A DNA stretch of 64,000 nucleotides from Thamnaconus septentrionalis. Its lineage: Eukaryota; Chordata; Actinopteri; Tetraodontiformes; Monacanthidae. The stretch covers positions 4,601,501-4,665,500 of the forward strand of contig CM020509.1 in the NCBI GenBank assembly GCA_009823395.1, in the 5' to 3' direction. Shown piece by piece: positions 34,484 through 45,110 of the stretch (its first letter is position 1; each line of letters starts with the position of its first letter). Below the pieces are notes generated by a model that did not search any database, had not been told where the DNA came from, and saw only the letters and a program-made list of their open reading frames with translations. The position numbers and the translations under genes were made by a program.

Positions 34484-35000
34484 CCGTCTGCAGACGCGGT
34501 CGACTGCTCCGGCGAATTGGCCCGCGAAGGCGAGACGATCCGGGCTAATGTCAGCGCCCACACAAATTAATGCAAGAGCCGCTTGCGCTTAATATTGAGG
34601 AAGGGCTGGCGAGGAATTATCTGATGCACTCGTGCATTTTATGATGTATGTAAATGAACGGGGACGGAAGCAAGGGGGTGGGGTGTGACTAAAAGGATGA
34701 TTAAACCGTCTTAAGGCCCGGCGAAAGACCCGGTTTTACTCCGTTTTTTTTTGTGTTTTTCCAACAGTTAAACAACTTTCGAGTCTGCGCAGTCCTCAGA
34801 GCAACATCATCGACTCAAGCAACAAACCAACGTCCTTTTTGCAGCCCTGCCGGCCATCTGGCTGTTGACGTTTCCAATGCAAACTAATGACTATTGGTAA
34901 TTAGTGGTTGATCATTGATGCCGGATAATCACTAATCAATGGCAGCGTATTGAGGCTCATTAAGTTGCCACAGCTTGCACGTGTCACTGGTTGCGGTGTT
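34484..35000. promoter_or_regulatory. candidate conserved non-coding block
   Basis: CCGGGCTAATGTCAGCG, CACACAAATTAATGCAAG, GCGCTTAATATTGAGG, GGAATTATCTG and TTTTATGATG lie at 34545-34650. GACTATTGGTAATTAGTGG, GGATAATCACTAATCAATGG and GGCTCATTAAG lie at 34888-34962. Dense homeodomain-type cores in repeat-free DNA. Confidence 0.42.
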
Positions 35001-35504
35001 AATGTACGTAACTGCTCAGCGGTGGTCAATGTTTTACCTGAGAAATTGTCACAGTTGTGAGAGTTTTGTGTTTTGTTTTTTTTAAAGAAGACTTTGGTCC
35101 TATTTTGTGGATGATCTTTCTGTTCTCATTCCCTTTGTTGATATATTTTTATAAGGTACATTTAAATAAGGTACTAAACTACAAGTGTTGAATAAACATA
35201 CATGTCCATTTTATTAAAGTGCACTGAACTGCACTTTAATATGAATAGTATGTTGCAGAAATGAGACACATCTATTGAATAAAACTTGAAAGTTGGGGGG
35301 GATAGTCACTATCACGTATTGAGGTGACAAGTTTCACATTTTTAAGTGATAATTTTCACATTTTTTCCAAGAAATTATTTTTAAGTTATCACATTAAACT
35401 ATCACGTCATTTTGTTATAGTGAAAAGCTCAGTACGTAATTTTGTGGAAAGCTTTTTTTCTTCAGTGGTGATTTTAAGTTCATACCTTAAGTGGTCTTTA
35501 CATT
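35001..35504. other. AT-rich non-coding DNA
   Basis: Unique AT-rich sequence containing several TATCAC and TTTCACATTTT repeats by eye (35312-35410). No gene seen. Confidence 0.55.
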
Positions 35505-35630
35505 TAAAAGCCGTCACTGGATCGGCGCCGGGAGCCAAAACGTCGAGGACCCAAACGCTGGGCTCAACCCAACCGTTCAGGGCTTCGGCCTCTAAACCAT
35601 GAAACTGCTACTATACTGCCTCCCATGAAT
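35505..35630 (-). repeat. tRNA-derived SINE-like relic
   Basis: On the minus strand GGCAGTATAGTAGCAGTTTC, ATGGTTTAGAGG (A-box-like), then GGGTTGAGCCC (35560-35570, B-box-like), GTTTGGGTCC and TTTTGGCTCC. The order resembles fish tRNA-derived repeats. Diverged, and no second copy in this window. Confidence 0.35.
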
Positions 35631-37953
35631 CACCGCAACACACAATAGTCCGCCGGCTCTCGTATAACGCGAGTCCTTTTCCGCCCTAAAATACTGCGAG
35701 GGGACTGGGGGAAGGCAGCGCTTCCACAGAGGATGTGAACACGGGCCGTGGGCACATTGTTGGCCTTGGGTCTCACCGCGCCGCAGTCTTGCAGGGCTCC
35801 TGGAGCAGAGCCGGGGGCCGGTAGCCGGCCGTCTAGCTCTGCGGCTTCCTGTTCGCATTGCTTTTTAGACCTACAAGCCACAGGGGACGCCGCCACTGTG
35901 AAAGAATATTCCGAGGAGGTGAGTAAATCCCCGCTTGACGTCAGAAACGTGTTGTGCTGGCGTGACGCGTCGACAGAGGGAGGCTCGTAGACCAGGATGG
36001 GCCGCTGGCGGTGTGACTCAGCGCTGCGTGTTTACACTGCCAGACTTTGGCTTCCCTTCTGAGGGGCTACAAGGCCAAATAAAGAGAACGCCTCCCCCGT
36101 GGCAACAAGCGATAATAGAAAATAAAGCTGGATTTTATTTGTCCGCAGGTATCGCTGTGACGGACCAGGAAGCGTTTACTGCATTCACTGGAACCTCGTG
36201 AAACAGATCCAACGGAGTTGTTGAGTTGAAAGCAAGGCAAAAAAACCCAAAAACTTTGTTTCACAGTTAGAAGGTGTGATGGGAGTGTCCCGACTGTCTT
36301 AGTTGGGAAAACACAAATTTACGTTTGCATTGAAAAAAACAACAAAAAATAGTAAACAAAATAAAAGTTCTACATTTCCAGGCATTTTTCTTCCTATGTT
36401 TATTATTATTATTTTTTTATCATGTCAAAGGGCAGATGGACTTGAATCTGAGAGAATAAAAAGAAGAGAATAAACTTAGAGCATGTTTGGGTGAACTGTC
36501 TCTTTGTCAGATTAGGAATGAGTCAATAAACGGCGAACCCAGTGTCTGTATCGTGTCTCCAGGTTCCTCTGACTTTTTTTATATTTGTGATGATGAAGCC
36601 TTTGAGGACATCGGGAATGCTGACTAGAACCGTCATCACTCCTCTACTCACACGTTGTTCTGATTGTTCAGGTCTGACCAGCTAAAATGTTTCAGACAGG
36701 AGCTTTTAAAGATGAATTTGCACACATTTAGAGATATTACTTCAAATCTAGTGGCTTTGCATGGTTTCAAATAAAGCGACAAAGCGGAAGAGGAGAAATC
36801 ACGAACATCCTAATCACAGTGTCTTTCCTTACTTTATTCCTGATATTTTACTGTTTTATGCTCTTATGTCAGCGCCGTGAAAACCCAGGAACCACTGTCA
36901 TCACCTCGGCAAAGGAAGGCATTATCTGGCTGGTGTATCCTTGTCATGTTTGCACATTGGCATGACCCCCCCATTGTTGTGTGAGCGGGAAGAAAGTAGC
37001 TCTTTGATGCGCTAAGTGATTTACAGACCGGCGGGACATAAACAAACTGTTCATTCAGGACTCAGAGGCAGGAAGTCCCTCCGAAGCTTCAAACGGCAGC
37101 GCTGAAAAAACAACCGCCCGAGGTCGATTTCTCTCCCGTCATCGTATTTTCCCTCATTACGTGGGCCAGGGGGCCACAGACGGCAGAGACACTTTTACAA
37201 GTTGTCACGGTTCCTGTCAAGAATCTTTCAGTGGCGCAGTGATGGTACACAGCTCCAAGACAAAGGGGAAGGTGGAGCGCAGGAAAGATGCTGCTTCAGC
37301 AGCAGCACTTTGGTCCCTGTTGTTAAATGTCTGATGACAGATTAAGGTGCAACGTGAATAACTGACCGTTCTTTTTTTTTGTTGTTGTTGCGGCTGTTTC
37401 CTATTTACTCAGTGGTTATGTACAAAAAAATATCATCTGCATACATGAGTATTTGTGGCATTTTTATTTTTTTTAATTAATTCTGACTATATAATTTCTG
37501 CCAAGCCTGCGGACAATAAACACAAACATAAAAGTTATGATTTTGGAGTACATATGCAATATTTTAAAATGCATTGGATTTAAAAAAAGACAGGCTCGGC
37601 AACAACAAGTGTAACAACGCATTTGCAACAACAAATGTATCACTTTTTGATTATAAAGTCAATTTTGTTTTGCGCTTAACCGGAAAAGGTGCCCAGCTTA
37701 GACAAAGAGGCACATTTTAGTTCATCACAACAATGGATTTTATAGTGAAAATTGGTACTGGGGGACAAAAAAAAATCCCACTTGAACAACTACAGCACAG
37801 TCGCCATTAATCATGTCAGCAAAGACTCAGTTTTAATTCTATTAAGACGCAACGGTGAACAACCTTCATAATCCCAAGTGGAAGCCAGAAGTCATAAATC
37901 TCCATATAACAGCGTCGCGGGTGTGCGTTAGATGTGAGGGTCCTCACCTCGGA
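35631..37953. other. non-coding
   Basis: 35.7-36.0 kb is CpG-containing with a weak exon-like segment (35869-35918; see findings). The rest is unique AT-rich DNA. Octamer-free, no repeat family seen. Confidence 0.5.
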
Positions 37954-37969
37954 CCACTAGGGGGCGGGG
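37954..37969 (+). promoter_or_regulatory. CTCF-type motif, forward (strongest)
   Basis: CCACTAGGGGGCGGGG, preceded by A. It matches all twelve core positions of the CTCF consensus CCASYAGRKGGC and the purine before it. Forward orientation. It overlaps a G-rich tract, as many vertebrate CTCF sites do. Occupancy is inference. Confidence 0.62.
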
Positions 37970-37994
37970 TGAGGGTGGGGGAGGGGGAGGGGGA
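37960..37994 (+). other. G-quadruplex-prone tract
   Basis: GGGGG, GGGG, GGG, GGGGG, GGGGG and GGGGG runs with one- to three-base loops, next to the CTCF-type motif. Confidence 0.65.
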
Positions 37995-38009
37995 GTGTGC
38001 TGCCCTTTA

Positions 38010-38260
38010 GATCAGCATCCTGTTGTGTTACAAAGTGAGAAATAATCATTCATTAACCCCTCTGACCTGGGAGAGGCAGAGCACAGAGCGCAGGGACGGA
38101 GCTGCTCATTGTCTCGCCCGCCCCGCAGCTGGGTCGAGCTCATTGACGATGCACATAATGATCTTAAACGGATTAAGCGGCCGAACACGGGAAGCCGTTT
38201 CCCTGTCAATTATGAGGTGAGCTGGTTCATAAAGTGGAGCCCCGGCGTGGACGGCAGGGG
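38010..38260. promoter_or_regulatory. candidate conserved element, possibly exonic
   Basis: TAATCATTCATTAACC, GCACATAATGATC, AACGGATTAAGCGG and GTCAATTATGAGG in repeat-free sequence. 38129-38216 is also bounded by a good acceptor (CGCCCGCCCCGCAG) and donor (GAG|GTGAGC) and is open in one frame. Regulatory element is the default reading; see findings for the exon alternative. Confidence 0.38.
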
Positions 38261-38295
38261 AGCTGGCGGCCCCGTCCCAGGGGATTTCAGGGATT

Positions 38296-38324
38296 TGTGT
38301 GTCTGTGTGTGTGTGTGTGTGTGC
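38296..38324. repeat. (GT)n microsatellite
   Basis: About 14 GT units with a TC interruption. Confidence 0.93.
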
Positions 38325-38461
38325 ACATCCACGCATGAGTGTCTGTAGCCTTCAGGACTGGCAGCAATTCGCCGGAAAAAGGTTTTTTTTATTATGGGAA
38401 AGAGGCTGGATAAGAAGCTGAGAGGAAGGGAGGCAGAGCTGGACGTCAGTGTCAACTTGCA

Positions 38462-38480
38462 TGTGTGTGTTGTGTGTGTG

Positions 38481-38520
<40 letters not shown>

Positions 38521-38530
38521 GTGTGCGTGT
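38462..38530. repeat. (GT)n microsatellite
   Basis: About 33 GT units with TTG and GC interruptions. Confidence 0.95.
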
Positions 38531-38686
38531 GCCTGGGGGGGCCTCAGACGTTTCATCTCTCAATAAGCTCCCTGCGGTACAGAGTTTATTGTCACAGTGA
38601 AGAGGCTGACAGACAAGTTAATCAATCGAGGCAATTTGGTGCCGCGCGGCTCCCTTGTTGCCTCCCGCCCCCACCCCCCACACAAA

Positions 38687-38687
<1 letters not shown>

Positions 38688-38722
<35 letters not shown>
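38688..38722. repeat. (CA)n microsatellite
   Basis: About 17 CA units, 158 bases from the preceding GT tract and complementary to it. Confidence 0.95.
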
Positions 38723-38724
<2 letters not shown>

Positions 38725-39057
38725 TCCAGAAGGAGGGTCAGGGGGGTGGGGGGTGGCCTTCATTGACTGATTAAACTGGAACTGAAATACAAATATCTGC
38801 ACAGAAACAGACACGAAGGTCTCTGCGATGTGAAATAATTAAGGCTTCAGATGGAACGATGACACCGTTCACGCTCTTCTCATTATGTTCGAGACTACGA
38901 GGATTTTCACGTCGGGCGGCGTGTTTATCGGCACAAAAGCGGTGTTGATAAGAGCAACCACTTTGCCGTGACGAACAAACAGGCTGCGCTAAACATCACA
39001 GTCACTTCTGTGATTATAATGAGATCACACAACATCCTGAACTCCAGTCTGCCTTCC

Positions 39058-39102
39058 TGCTCTCTCTCTCTCTCTCGCTCATACACAGACACACACACAC
39101 AC
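39058..39102. repeat. (CT)n then (CA)n compound repeat
   Basis: Eight CT units, a short spacer, then about nine CA units with a GA interruption. Confidence 0.9.
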
Positions 39103-39202
39103 TGATGTGATAAAGGCCAGTTCTTGGCTCTGAAGGTCTGCTGAATTTTGTTGCAATGCTCAAACCCTTTCTAGCTCTTAAACACATTTCACTGGGTACT
39201 TC

Positions 39203-39203
<1 letters not shown>

Positions 39204-39242
<39 letters not shown>
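39204..39242. repeat. (TG)n microsatellite
   Basis: About 19 TG units, 100 bases after a complementary CA tract. Confidence 0.95.
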
Positions 39243-40249
39243 GTCCCGCCCGCCGCACGTTCAAGTGTTACATGATCTAAGTGGCTGGCGCAGGCCTGAC
39301 CGCAGTGACAGCTCTTGATTAATTTGATAACGATGACCTGCGGCGGCACTCTGTGCTAAGGTAAGCACAGCTGTCTCGCCGGGTCGAGGGGAGTGGGCGG
39401 GCGGGCGGAAGAGAGAGAGATAACTTTGTTAACGGAGACACGGCCGAAGGGGAAGCCTCGCACCAAGGACAGGGATCAATGGGAGAGTCTCTTAATGAAA
39501 AGGACAGTGACCTTGAATGGCGGCGGAGGATGTCAAACCCGCGAGGGAACCATAAATAACGGGGATGTGATTGTACCGATTGTGCCAATAATACTAAAAA
39601 AGCGTCTAGACGTCGGCGTGGATGTGTTACAGTTTCAAAGAAAAGAAAAAGTCTTGCCGGCTGAAAGTGGGGCAGCTTTTCAGAGCTTGGAATAAGGAAC
39701 GTGGCAGGAAAAAAAGGAACTACAGCGAGCAGATAAGAGAAGTCAAGGTCAAGCAGGTGACAGGAAGTCATTCAAACAGATACTATGATTAATACAACTG
39801 CAGGTCAATCACATTGATGCATTTCTGTTTTCCACATCTGTATTTTTGTGTGTTTAAAATAAAGTCCTTAAACAAGGAGGTCTTGTTTTATCTCCAATGA
39901 ATAACTTCCTCCTCAGCTTTGGCTGTTGCATTGTACAACACAACCACAGTTTTACAGGCTCGGTCTAACTGCACCCCAATACCTGCGATGATTTAGTGCC
40001 TGATTGAAGAGGTCTCCTGTTTTGTAGGGGGAGATTTTGAACAGAGTCCCTTGTGGTTCCGCCCCAGCAGGCGGCGGGCGGTGAAAAGTGTCGGGAACTG
40101 GATGAGGCAGGAGCCTCTTTACATCGCAGCTTTGTGTTTCTCGCAGATCCTCGAACCCGAGATCGTCTTTCTTCCCAGCATGCTCCGGGCGTCGGCGCTG
40201 CCAGGGTTTTCACTCCTCCTGCTCGCTCTCCCAGCCGGGACTGGCGACA
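39243..40249. other. non-coding, CpG-containing
   Basis: No gene recognised. A 150-codon minus-strand frame (39319-39771) is low-complexity S/L/P-rich and lacks domains. The GGGCGGGCGGGCGG run lies at 39397-39410. Confidence 0.5.
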
Positions 40250-41420
40250 CCCGATAGCCGTCCCACTCGGACAGTGACTCATTGGTTTTCAAGCGGCGGC
40301 CGAAACTGGAAACTTTAATCCCGAGGATCTCAAAATCCGGAGAGTTGCAGATTCCTCATCATTTGCATTAATCTCAGGAATTTGCGCCATGCAATGAAGA
40401 CGCGAGCTCCGCTTGCCGTACTGACACGGAATACGGGCCGCGGCTATGATGATACTTGACTGGTTTTAGCTCCGCAACAGTATCATGTACTCGGCTGTAA
40501 ATAATAAAGTAATTAGATTGGCAAGGGATGCAGACTTTTAAGGGCAAAATTCAAGAAAATGTACACCGCCACCTCTTTAAAAATCAGATTTTTTTCTCAC
40601 GCTTTTTTTTTTTTAATGGCTAGCCATGCTCTCGCAAATCCTTTCGGTTTTATCTCAAATTGGAATCTTCAAGTACTGTCACGGACCATCGATAAGTGAT
40701 TTATTTACCATTCTACGCCTCGCGGTCTAGCTTTTTACGACTGCCGTGGCTCTAAAGATCTGCGGCTCTCACCTCCAGCTCTCAAAGTTCATGCCCGTCT
40801 CCTGCCAGGCCCTTTGAAGTGATCCTTGCAGAAAGAAAAACTCTTGTCCATAAACCATGCCAGGCCCCGCACCAATGCCAGCGTGTGTGAAATGAATACG
40901 CATTTTCCACCATCCAGCTACCAGCAGCACTTACAGTTAGGAGATCTGTGTCCTGAAATCTAAACGGCTCCTTCAGAAAGCAGACCGGCTATCGGCAAAG
41001 ACAAATTGGAAATAAATCTTTCACCCGGAATTGCGGGTTTAAAAAAGAAAAGAAAAAAAGAACGACAAAAATCTGGAAATTGATGGGAGGGGAAATCCAA
41101 TCTGCTCCTCGGAAACGCTGCATCAAGGTAATTCAAGACAAGGCGGCAGCTGTAAGGATGACATAGATCGTTTTGAAATACCCCCCTTTTTTCCCACCTC
41201 TTGATATGAGGCTGCTGCTGATTTCTTTAGCATGTATCAAAGAAAAAAGCTCCGGACGTCTGATCGCAACCATATTGAGCTCAGAAAAAAAAAAATTACG
41301 CGTAGGCTTTATCTGTCTGTCTCACCCGGAACTCTGACGTCTCGCAGGCTTTCACTTCATTGCGCAGACCTCTGTGTCACTCGGAAGTGAAAATTCCAGG
41401 TTTTGGTGAAAATTCCCCTT
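40250..41420. promoter_or_regulatory. candidate conserved non-coding block
   Basis: Octamer ATTTGCAT directly followed by TAATCTCAGG (40361-40376), GAAACTTTAATCCCGAGG, GTAATTAGATTGGC near 40510, TCGATAAGTGATTTATTTAC near 40691, and further complex sequence to 41.4 kb. It is interrupted by T (40603) and A (41286) runs. No exons seen. Confidence 0.38.
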
Positions 41421-42559
41421 CTGCGTTTATGAAGGAAATCTGAGGAAGAGCGGCGTCAGTAACCGGATGGCGAAATGTGAGACGAGGTCATAGTAAGGTG
41501 TTAATTTCTGCACCAAGACCACAGACAAACACGGGGGACTTGTTTTAACGACCTGATCACATGTTCCTGCCTTCGCCTACACAGAGGCGCTGAGGCCGGC
41601 ATGTTAAGCCTCAGTTTGTGCAGGGACAAGGGTACTGGCGAGGTTAAGGCTTCCCAGAATAGTTGGGCATTGTTATCGGCATGCAGCAGCTAGGATGGCG
41701 AGGACGACCTCTCCCTCCCAGCAGGTATCGACTCCCCCCCTCGTGTTGAACAACAAGGTTAAAAAGGAGACTCGTTGTCTCAGACATTTTCTCTTGTTTG
41801 GTTACAGCGACGCTCTGAGCTTCACTGTCACTTCCTGTAATGAGTAGCAAGGCAGGTCCGTGTTTTCAAAGAGGCCTGTCATAGTAGTTTGAAACAGATT
41901 TTTTCATGTCTGAGCCAAAAATATCTTCTTAAATGTACAAATAACTGATTATTTAGCCCTCTGTTTATGACCTCCTGCTAGAATAGAATAGAATAGAATG
42001 GAATCCCTTGACACTGAAACTGTAAAGTAAATTCCAAATGTTTTGAAATCTTTGGGAACAAAGGAATCAACAGACCCAACAAGCTTCCAAAAAAAGAAAA
42101 ACAATCAGGTTCCAGTCCAAAATAAATCTCTGAAAGACTCTCTGAAAAACAGATTATTTTTTTGTGGATTAAATTTTGCATAATATATGACCTTTAACTT
42201 GCTTCCCTGTGCAAAAATGCAAACTCATGAAAAAAGTCTCAAGTAAAATGCACATATTTTTTGCTGTTGCTCTTTATCCCGTCCATTAGCTGTGACAGTC
42301 AAGCTGACCATGCACAGCGTCAGGGATAAATGGGAGTGTGAGGAGGCCCGGTTTTAATTTTTTTATTTCCTCCTTTTAGCAACACTCGCCAACAATCAGC
42401 AAAGATATTTGGTTGTTTTCTCGTCTGAACGTCAGCCAACTGGCAAAAGACTCCCTCCGCACAATGTTCTCCTGTTGTTTCACACAAAAAAAATCAAAGG
42501 AAGCTAAACTGTTGATCTGTATTATCTTATTTTCTGCTTCTGATTACCCTGAGCAAAAA
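41421..42559. other. non-coding, AT-rich
   Basis: Includes a GAATA-type pentamer run (41980-42004) and the family A fragment below. No gene seen. Confidence 0.55.
41945..41978 (-). repeat. dispersed repeat family A, 3' fragment
   Basis: TTTAGCCCTCTGTTTATGAC and CTCCTGCTAGAA equal in reverse the GCAGGAGG...CAAACAGAGGGCTAAA block at 13095. The break is followed immediately by a GAATA pentamer run, suggesting a truncation at a tail-like tract. Confidence 0.5.
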
Positions 42560-43499
42560 ACTCGGAGCCAACAGTCGTGATCAAGGCGGCGGTCAGTTGC
42601 TAAAGTCCACACAGCCGATTGCAAAACCAGTGCTTGAGCGTAATTAGCGGTGGCTTTCTCTCTGTGGAAAAGCGATTTTTATCTTCAGGGGAAACAAAGA
42701 TAACAAAGGGGAATTATCATAGCTTTAGCTATTTAAAATTCTATGGCAGCAGACTTGCTCACAATTCCGGAACCCAATCTTTGCACATTTATCAGTTGAT
42801 TTACGAGCCTGTTGATCCTCTGAGACTGCAAATGAAGATTACGACTTCACTTAAGTAACAATCGGACTTTCCTGCAGACATGTGCTGCCATCACGGAGAG
42901 ATGGTAAAGTCAAGACAGAGGGCCGGCCTTAAATACAAAGCAGCGGGAGATGGGAGAGAGAGGGCCCTCAAGGAGAGATATATGGGTCGAATAAGACTAG
43001 GATCAGTTGCTTTTGGAACTTAAAACCCCGGATGACAGTGAGGGCCATTTATTATATGAAGATAAATGGGCTCATCCTGGCACCAGCCGGTGTGGTTGGG
43101 AGTTTACCTCGTTTAATGCAAATGAGCCACATCTTGGTGTGTTTAGAGCGGACTTGGTGGCAAAACACAAAAGGGTAGAAAAAGAAAATATTTTTTCTTT
43201 GCCCCTCCACTCCACAAACATTTCCCAACAGTTTCAGTTTATGTTGGTAGTTATCCACCGTGTTGATTTTGGTTTACAAGCGTAAATCCTCCACTTTTGA
43301 AGCGGGCATGGCGGCGTCTGCCTCACCTCATTTTGGGAGTATCCCTTCCGTGGCAGGTAAAAACCTCCCCAATCAATCGCACATATGGTCCAGATTAGGC
43401 TGGGAACGGCTTCCAAAAAAGCTTTTTTCTCCGGGAGAGTGGCTTACCCCGATGACAGACACGTTTTGATTCCACATATGTTGAAATGTAGAAAGCGTT
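42560..43499. promoter_or_regulatory. dense candidate regulatory block I
   Basis: Over 0.9 kb almost free of simple repeats. Motifs: GAGCGTAATTAGCGGTGG (42637 onward), GCGATTTTTATCTTCAGG, ACAAAGATAACAAAGGGG (SOX/TCF- and GATA-like), GAATTATCATAGC, TTATCAGTTGATTTACG and octamer ATGCAAAT (43116-43123) in GTTTAATGCAAATGAGCC. Open frames of 60-92 codons on both strands lack domains. Confidence 0.47.
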
Positions 43500-44460
43500 A
43501 CATGGCCTCTTTGATACGGGATGATTTATTGGGCCCTGACACCAGTTGCAAATGTCTGCAACGAGGGCACCGGGAGGCCTGCGCTGCAAGTGGATAGTGT
43601 CCATCAAATCGCATTCAGCGGCCGGAACAAAATGGATTGCCTCTTCACTCAGAAGTTTGTTTTTTTTTTCGTTTTTTTTAAAAAACCTATTACTTCTCGT
43701 TGGGTTATGGTCGTCAAATGTCTGACGGCTTCTTTGCCTAGACAGAAGAAAGTCGGAAAGGCATGGGCAAGACGTCTGATAATGAAAGATGAGTTTTTCA
43801 GGAAACTTCTCAGCATTTCTGTTTCGCGCACAGGCTCAGATAGATACACGCAGGGACACAGAAGGGACAAAGCTCAGTGAAATCTGCCCAGTATCCATGG
43901 TGGACCCTTGCCAAAGTGCTTCGCATTTCTAAAACGAGGTTGGCCGAGGTCACTGTCTTGTGAGGTATAATTATACCGCGAAGCTAAGTCTCTCGGCTTG
44001 GGATAATGGTAGATAAACAGAGCCTGATTTGTGACACTTCTCAAGTTCGAATCCATACCCATGCAGCAATAACCAAATTAGCAAATGAGGGATCGCCGGC
44101 CTCGTAATGGGGGATTGGCAGGGATGAGCAAACTTGTTCCCGAAAAATTAATTGCCTATCACGTTTCCCGTGGTCATCAAACGTTAGCCCGGGGGGCTAA
44201 CGGGGCGGCTAAAGCAACCATTCAGCCGGCGCTCATGTTCGATTAGAGGCGTCAGTCAGCGGCGTGACAGAGCCTCGCGGTAATGCGCAGCCGTTGACTC
44301 ACGTCCTTCACAGCGGCGCTAGCATGCAAATGAGGTCTTTAGCCGCGTCTGTGGCCACGGAGTAATTCGGTTTGCAATGCATACATCAATATTTGAGCGC
44401 CACGTCCCGGTCACTCAGAACATCTACAAACAAAAACCGGCGTAAGAGGTCAATTAATAA
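43500..44460. promoter_or_regulatory. dense candidate regulatory block II
   Basis: Includes the 14-base palindrome GGTATAATTATACC (43964-43977), AAAAATTAATTGCC near 44145, the 9+9 inverted repeat at 44182-44202, ATTAGAGGCGTCAG, and octamer ATGCAAAT (44324-44331) in GCATGCAAATGAGG. Complex sequence apart from a T run (43659-43680). Confidence 0.45.
44182..44202. repeat. perfect 9+9 inverted repeat
   Basis: CGTTAGCCC / GGGCTAACG separated by GGG. It could be a dimeric binding site or a small cruciform; it sits within a regulatory-looking block. Confidence 0.85.
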
Positions 44461-45110
44461 TGTACAGTTAGAGATGACAAGGCATGGGCGGCTCAGTGTC
44501 ATTTTGCATTTCCATTACGCCACGCTTTATAAATCGGTCCTTTAAAAGCCAATTGAGGTGTAACCTCGATTATAATCTCAAATCTCAATCTGGTGCAAAG
44601 TTTCTGCAATGCCAAATGTTAATCCTGAGATATTATAATAGGCTCGTTTCCCTAAGTTTAAATCCTGGAGAGTATTTACAGTGCAAATTTATGCTGATCA
44701 TATGAAAATAAGATGATAGTTGTAATCAGTGGTAATCAGCGACAAGCCAGCTCATCAACGACTTGGTTTGTCTGTGAAGAAGTCGTTTGTTCTCCGTCCA
44801 AGTTCTTGTCCCCTGAGCGCAGTCGCAGCAAGTGTCACTCGGCAGCAACTGAGGCAACAAGAAAAGCCATCTGTTCATTAGCAAACACCGTGAATCACAA
44901 GAACCTCAGGCCGTCCTGTCGGCGAGTGTCCAAGCGAAGAAGACAGAAAAATTCCTCCCCCCCATAAAATATGATCCGGCTCCAGCCAGCTCAGTGCATA
45001 AAGTTGCTTTTTGTGCTCTAATCCGCAGCTCTTGGCCCCCACGCGCTCAACTACCAATGCGTCCCCTGCCATAAAATATTAAGCTAGCTTTTTACGCGCC
45101 ATTGAAAATT
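44461..45110. promoter_or_regulatory. dense candidate regulatory block III
   Basis: TCAATTAATAATG, CCAATTGAGG, CTCGATTATAATCTC, GTTAATCCTGAG, GTAATCAGTGGTAATCAG and AAAATTGATTAACG occur in repeat-free sequence. TAATC/GATTA (OTX/PITX-like) cores recur at least five times. Confidence 0.42.

Noticed and set aside
39319..39771. 150-codon minus-strand frame, S/L/P-rich with an apparent hydrophobic start
   Set aside because: Low-complexity composition driven by purine-rich DNA on the other strand; no domain and no splice context.
43964..43977. 14-base palindrome GGTATAATTATACC as a stand-alone finding
   Set aside because: A few 14-base palindromes are expected by chance in a window this size; noted only within its block.
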